This document shows positions 60,935-64,000 of a stretch of DNA of 64,000 bases, in pieces. The DNA comes from Valencia hispanica (lineage: Eukaryota; Chordata; Actinopteri; Cyprinodontiformes; Valenciidae). The position numbers and the translations under genes are program-made. The stretch's first letter is position 1. Each line of letters starts with the position of its first letter. A model generated the notes under the pieces. The model had not been told where the DNA came from, searched no databases, and saw only the letters and a list, made by a program, of their open reading frames with translations. The stretch lies in NCBI GenBank assembly GCA_963556495.2, contig OY747710.1:42755500-42819499 (forward strand), given 5' to 3'.

Positions 60935-61790
60935 TAAGCTCCTTTGAGGTTGGAAGGCCTCACTGCTTTAGCTCCCTACACAGATTCTCTATCAGATTCA
61001 AGCCGGAACTCTGGCTGGACCACTTCAATACTTTAATATTACTTCCAACAACAAGAAAGATGTTGATGGAATTAAAACAGCACTTTAATCCTAATTCTAC
61101 CAGGGCTATTAATAAACTTGAGCTTATCTTCAAATTTGCTTGTCATGCATGAATATCATATTCATTTTGTTGACCCAGCAACCAACAAGGCTTAAGCTTT
61201 TCATGAAAGCAACTGGAAAATGCTGGAACACCAATGTCACTGGCCCAAATCGACACCTTCAAGCTTGACTGAAATTTGCAGTTGCCCACATGAACTTTAA
61301 TGGAGAAATGTTTTATGGTCAGATGAACTAAATATTGATAAATGTGGCCACAATGACAAGAAGGGAGTCAAGGGAAAGCTTTCAAAAAAAATAATCTCCC
61401 AAACAAACATGCATTTTAACTAACAAGCATGTTGGTGGCAGCATCGTGGTGTGGGGGCTGTTTAGCTGGTAGTGGTATGGTTGCATCACACAAAGTGAAT
61501 AAAATTATGAAAGTGGAAGACTACTTTCAACTTCACCTCAAATCAATAGGTAGCCAGTTGGACCTTGGTCACAGGTGGGTGTTCTAACAGCACAATGTGC
61601 CAAATAGTGCATCAAAACTGGTTCTGGAGTGGATAAATTGGGATAACATTGAACTTCTAAAACAGCTTTGATCTTAGTCCTTTTGAAAGATGTGTGGAGT
61701 ATGCTAAAAGGGGTTCCATCTACATTTTTGACAATTGAAGACTGTTCTTTGAGCCTCTATATGAAATGTGAAACTTTGTTGGGGCGGAAA
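60935..61790 (+). mobile_element. Tc1-type transposon relic
   Basis: Begins with a Tc1-like stretch (GATTCTCTATCAGATTCAAG near 60,985). Plus-strand transposase traces follow: a WSDE-like site near 61,316, HVGGSIVVWGLFSW near 61,429 and QHNVPNSASKLVLEWIN near 61,590 (family forms GGSIMLWGCF and QQDNAPCH..VLEW). Many stops. The first part may come from a different, reversed copy. Confidence 0.6.
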
Positions 61791-61829
61791 ATTCCCAAGG
61801 AGCCCTGATAAACGGCTCAAATACAACCT

Positions 61830-62220
61830 GATTATAAAGCCTTATAATTGAAACACTTGTTTTCCCCGCCCACTCATGAATATTAAATGAGCTGCGTGCT
61901 GATTGGCCAGTTTACTCCAATGGGTCTATGACAATAGCGTTAGTATTTCTACAAGCAACAGTTACATACTGCCAACGCTGAAGTGGACGGGGACATGTAC
62001 ATTTAAGGGGGGGTGTCTACGGCCTATGATGCGTTATCAGAGCTTTGCCCAGATTGGCTCCCTCCGTGTCAATTACAAAATTAAAATTTGCATAGAAAGC
62101 AGGTCGGAGACGCCACAGACTTTTTGGTATGGTACATTTGACACCCCAAACTGCCTAAATCAAACAACAAAAAGGTAAATGGGGTTTTGAATTTTAGGAC
62201 CCATTTAATTACTACCTTTG
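61830..62220. mobile_element. Possible non-autonomous repeat
   Basis: GCCCACTCATGAATATTAAA, CTGATTGGCCAGTTTACTCC and the closing ATGGGGTTTTGAATTTTAGG resemble a dispersed teleost element also hinted at 49,320-49,780. No TIRs were confirmed and it has no coding capacity. Confidence 0.3.
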
Positions 62221-62529
62221 TGTCATTAAACAACGGTTAACGGTTGAACAAACTGTTAAATAATCTCAGCAATTTTTAACAGGAGTGGTCAGGTGCAGCT
62301 TGCTAAAGAACATTTAACCATGTGTTAATGAAGGTGTATGTATATATTTGAGCCGGTCTGTATGACTCTGGTGCTGAAGAAATTCACAGAAAAATTCAAT
62401 TTGAGCATCCAAGTTTTGTTTTTCCGTTTGTTTCTTGTTGGAAAATAATTCAACTTAAGGCAAAAGAACAATTTAGTCGCAAAATTAGAAGCCCACAAAT
62501 GAATCTAACATTTATTTCTATGACAGTTT

Positions 62530-63420
62530 TATGTATCAGACCCGAAGTGTAAATGTGAGTTGGAAGTGTAGCAGAACAACATGAGGAGGCAACAAGTTAT
62601 TGATGAAGGAGACGTTGTCCTCCGACACAATCACTTCCAGCTGCCTGGGCTGTGGCTGAGGGCTGCTGTTTGTACCGCCCGTAATTGTCTGGAGGATTGA
62701 TTCGAAGCAATGTTCCATCTCACTGACCGTAATCAAGCCTCATTATTCATTCTTTACCAGCCCAATTTTGATGCTGGCAACACAATGGCCGACCTTTAAG
62801 CTGCGCTTCTGCCTGGTGACTGTATGACCACTGCCTATCATGCTCTCATTTCCACTTTCCTAATCACCACTTTGGAATAATCTCTCATTTTCCTACGCTG
62901 CTCTATATTTCCAAGAGACCTCTGGAAAACATCCTTCGCTCTTCACCGTCAGTTAGATTTCGCACCATAATTCATTCACGTCGAAATCAGATTTCGAATA
63001 TTCTCCCTTATAATCTGCCAAATCAACCACGTTTATGTTCTTTTGCTTAAATCGCAGCCCTCTAACTAGGCAACAGGGTTGTCAACTGTCTCCATCTTCC
63101 CTCCCTTTTTGGAAAAATCAGAGGGCTTCACAAACTGCTAATTTCTGCCATCATTACCATGCAGACCTCTACAATAAGTGAAATTCATTATCCCGATGAA
63201 GAGGTCTCTCGGAGAGAAGACCGCGAGAGGAGAAAGATGAGCGCTGATCAATACCTCAATCTGTTGCCCTGCATGGGGCTCTATCTCCTTTGGCTCAGGC
63301 TGCCGGTGCATCTGAGGAGGAACTGCAGCGCACACCGCTGCCGTCCTAACAGCACTCCAGGCGATCAATGGACACAATCTAATCAGGCACTAACACCACC
63401 GATGACTTTTAGCATGTTGG
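62530..63420. promoter_or_regulatory. Candidate conserved noncoding or exonic block
   Basis: Repeat-free, GC-balanced DNA at the right edge of the window. It includes CTGACCGTAATCAAGCCTCATTATTCATT (cited by position, 62,722-62,750) and CGCTGATCAATACCTCAATC near 63,242. A 66-codon open frame on the minus strand (62,736-62,536) has coding-like third positions but no good splice acceptor. Its function is not identified. Confidence 0.3.
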
Positions 63421-63429
63421 GTCCCAACA

Positions 63430-64000
63430 CAATAATATTAGGCAGACTGGTTTGCAGGGTTGAAAGTGTGCAGAGTAAGTTCAAGGGCATTCTGGGTTTC
63501 TGTAAAAGAATGAGGAGGTGTACGAAGAGAAGAATAGGGAAGCTCATCATATACCAATCAGTAACAAATGAAATGAAACCAGGGGAAAGCAATCCTGAGA
63601 GTGGTGTGTATTGCTTTAATGTGTAGTGAAACTTTTAAAACCGCTTGTACAACAACATTTCTGCATATCAGAGCTTATGATGAAATATAAAAACAGCACT
63701 TTTACGACTCGGATTATTTACCATTGCAGCCATCAGTTTATCTCTCACTGCCACAAACAGTTAAAACAAGAGAAATCTGGCACTGACGCTGCAGTGTAAA
63801 CAGAGCATTTCAGGTTTCAAATGCAGCTCCGGTCCAAAAGTTGGGAATATAATTACTTATTCATGATGAACCCGGAGGTGCATCCACACGTTTATATTTG
63901 TCACACTCTTCGCCTTTCACATAAATGAATTCTGTGTCAGGGCTGCTATTAATGAAACGGGTCACAAGGAATTTGATTAAGAACGATCGCTGTGGTATAT
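63430..64000. other. Window edge, nothing recognised
   Basis: AT-rich DNA. The open frame that runs in from 63,159 shows no family features. Confidence 0.4.

Noticed and set aside
63159..63626. 155-codon open frame on the plus strand
   Set aside because: No recognisable domain, no splice or promoter context, and an equally open overlapping frame on the other strand. Treated as noncoding.

Overview
This is vertebrate nuclear DNA, most likely from a ray-finned (teleost) fish. It has one intact single-exon POU3 transcription-factor gene, widely spaced small exons of a second gene with consensus splice sites, long (CA)n microsatellites, and a typical teleost repeat mix: Tc1/mariner relics, L2-like and HERO-like non-LTR elements, tRNA-related SINEs and small TIR elements. 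There are no bacterial operons, phage genes or CRISPR arrays. Species cannot be settled from the sequence alone.

Layout. 0.2-0.65 kb: Tc1 relic. 1.28 kb: consensus CTCF motif. 1.3-4.9 kb: AT-rich 3' flank of pou3f2 with several (AAT)n tracts, two of them in opposite orientation. 4.9-6.1 kb (minus): intact pou3f2 coding region in a GC-rich island, with an RFX-type X-box and CCAAT boxes just upstream. 6.2-25 kb: a gene-poor upstream flank with several repeat-free, TAAT-rich blocks that look like candidate conserved enhancers (about 10.4-11.2, 12.9-14.8, 19.2-19.4 and 23.4-23.7 kb), an L2-like fragment, Tc1 relics and two minus-strand CTCF-type motifs (17.5 and 24.3 kb). 22.4-25.7 kb: three copies of a small TIR element lying next to or between (CA)n tracts.

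27.4-56.2 kb (minus): the 3' half of a kexin/furin-like proprotein convertase (PCSK family) gene. I assembled four P-domain exons (56.1, 55.9, 45.4 and 30.6 kb) with matching splice phases, and a probable C-terminal exon at 27.5 kb. The catalytic exons were not found and probably lie beyond position 64,000. Its large introns hold most of the mobile DNA in the window and a full-length RE1 (REST/NRSF) motif at 37.37 kb.

50.3-54.9 kb: a dead L2-like LINE carrying a nearly perfect 980-bp internal tandem duplication. 56.8-60.15 kb (minus): a dead HERO-like retrotransposon that appears to have split an older SINE and was itself hit by an L2 tail. 60-64 kb: another L2 fragment, a Tc1 relic and low-repeat sequence with candidate conserved blocks.

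The window is a neural transcription-factor locus with its regulatory surroundings next to a secretory-pathway protease gene. I found no clearly novel biological system. The most checkable points are the RE1 site, the CTCF motif set around pou3f2, the unassigned PCSK paralog, and the nested or duplicated retroelements.
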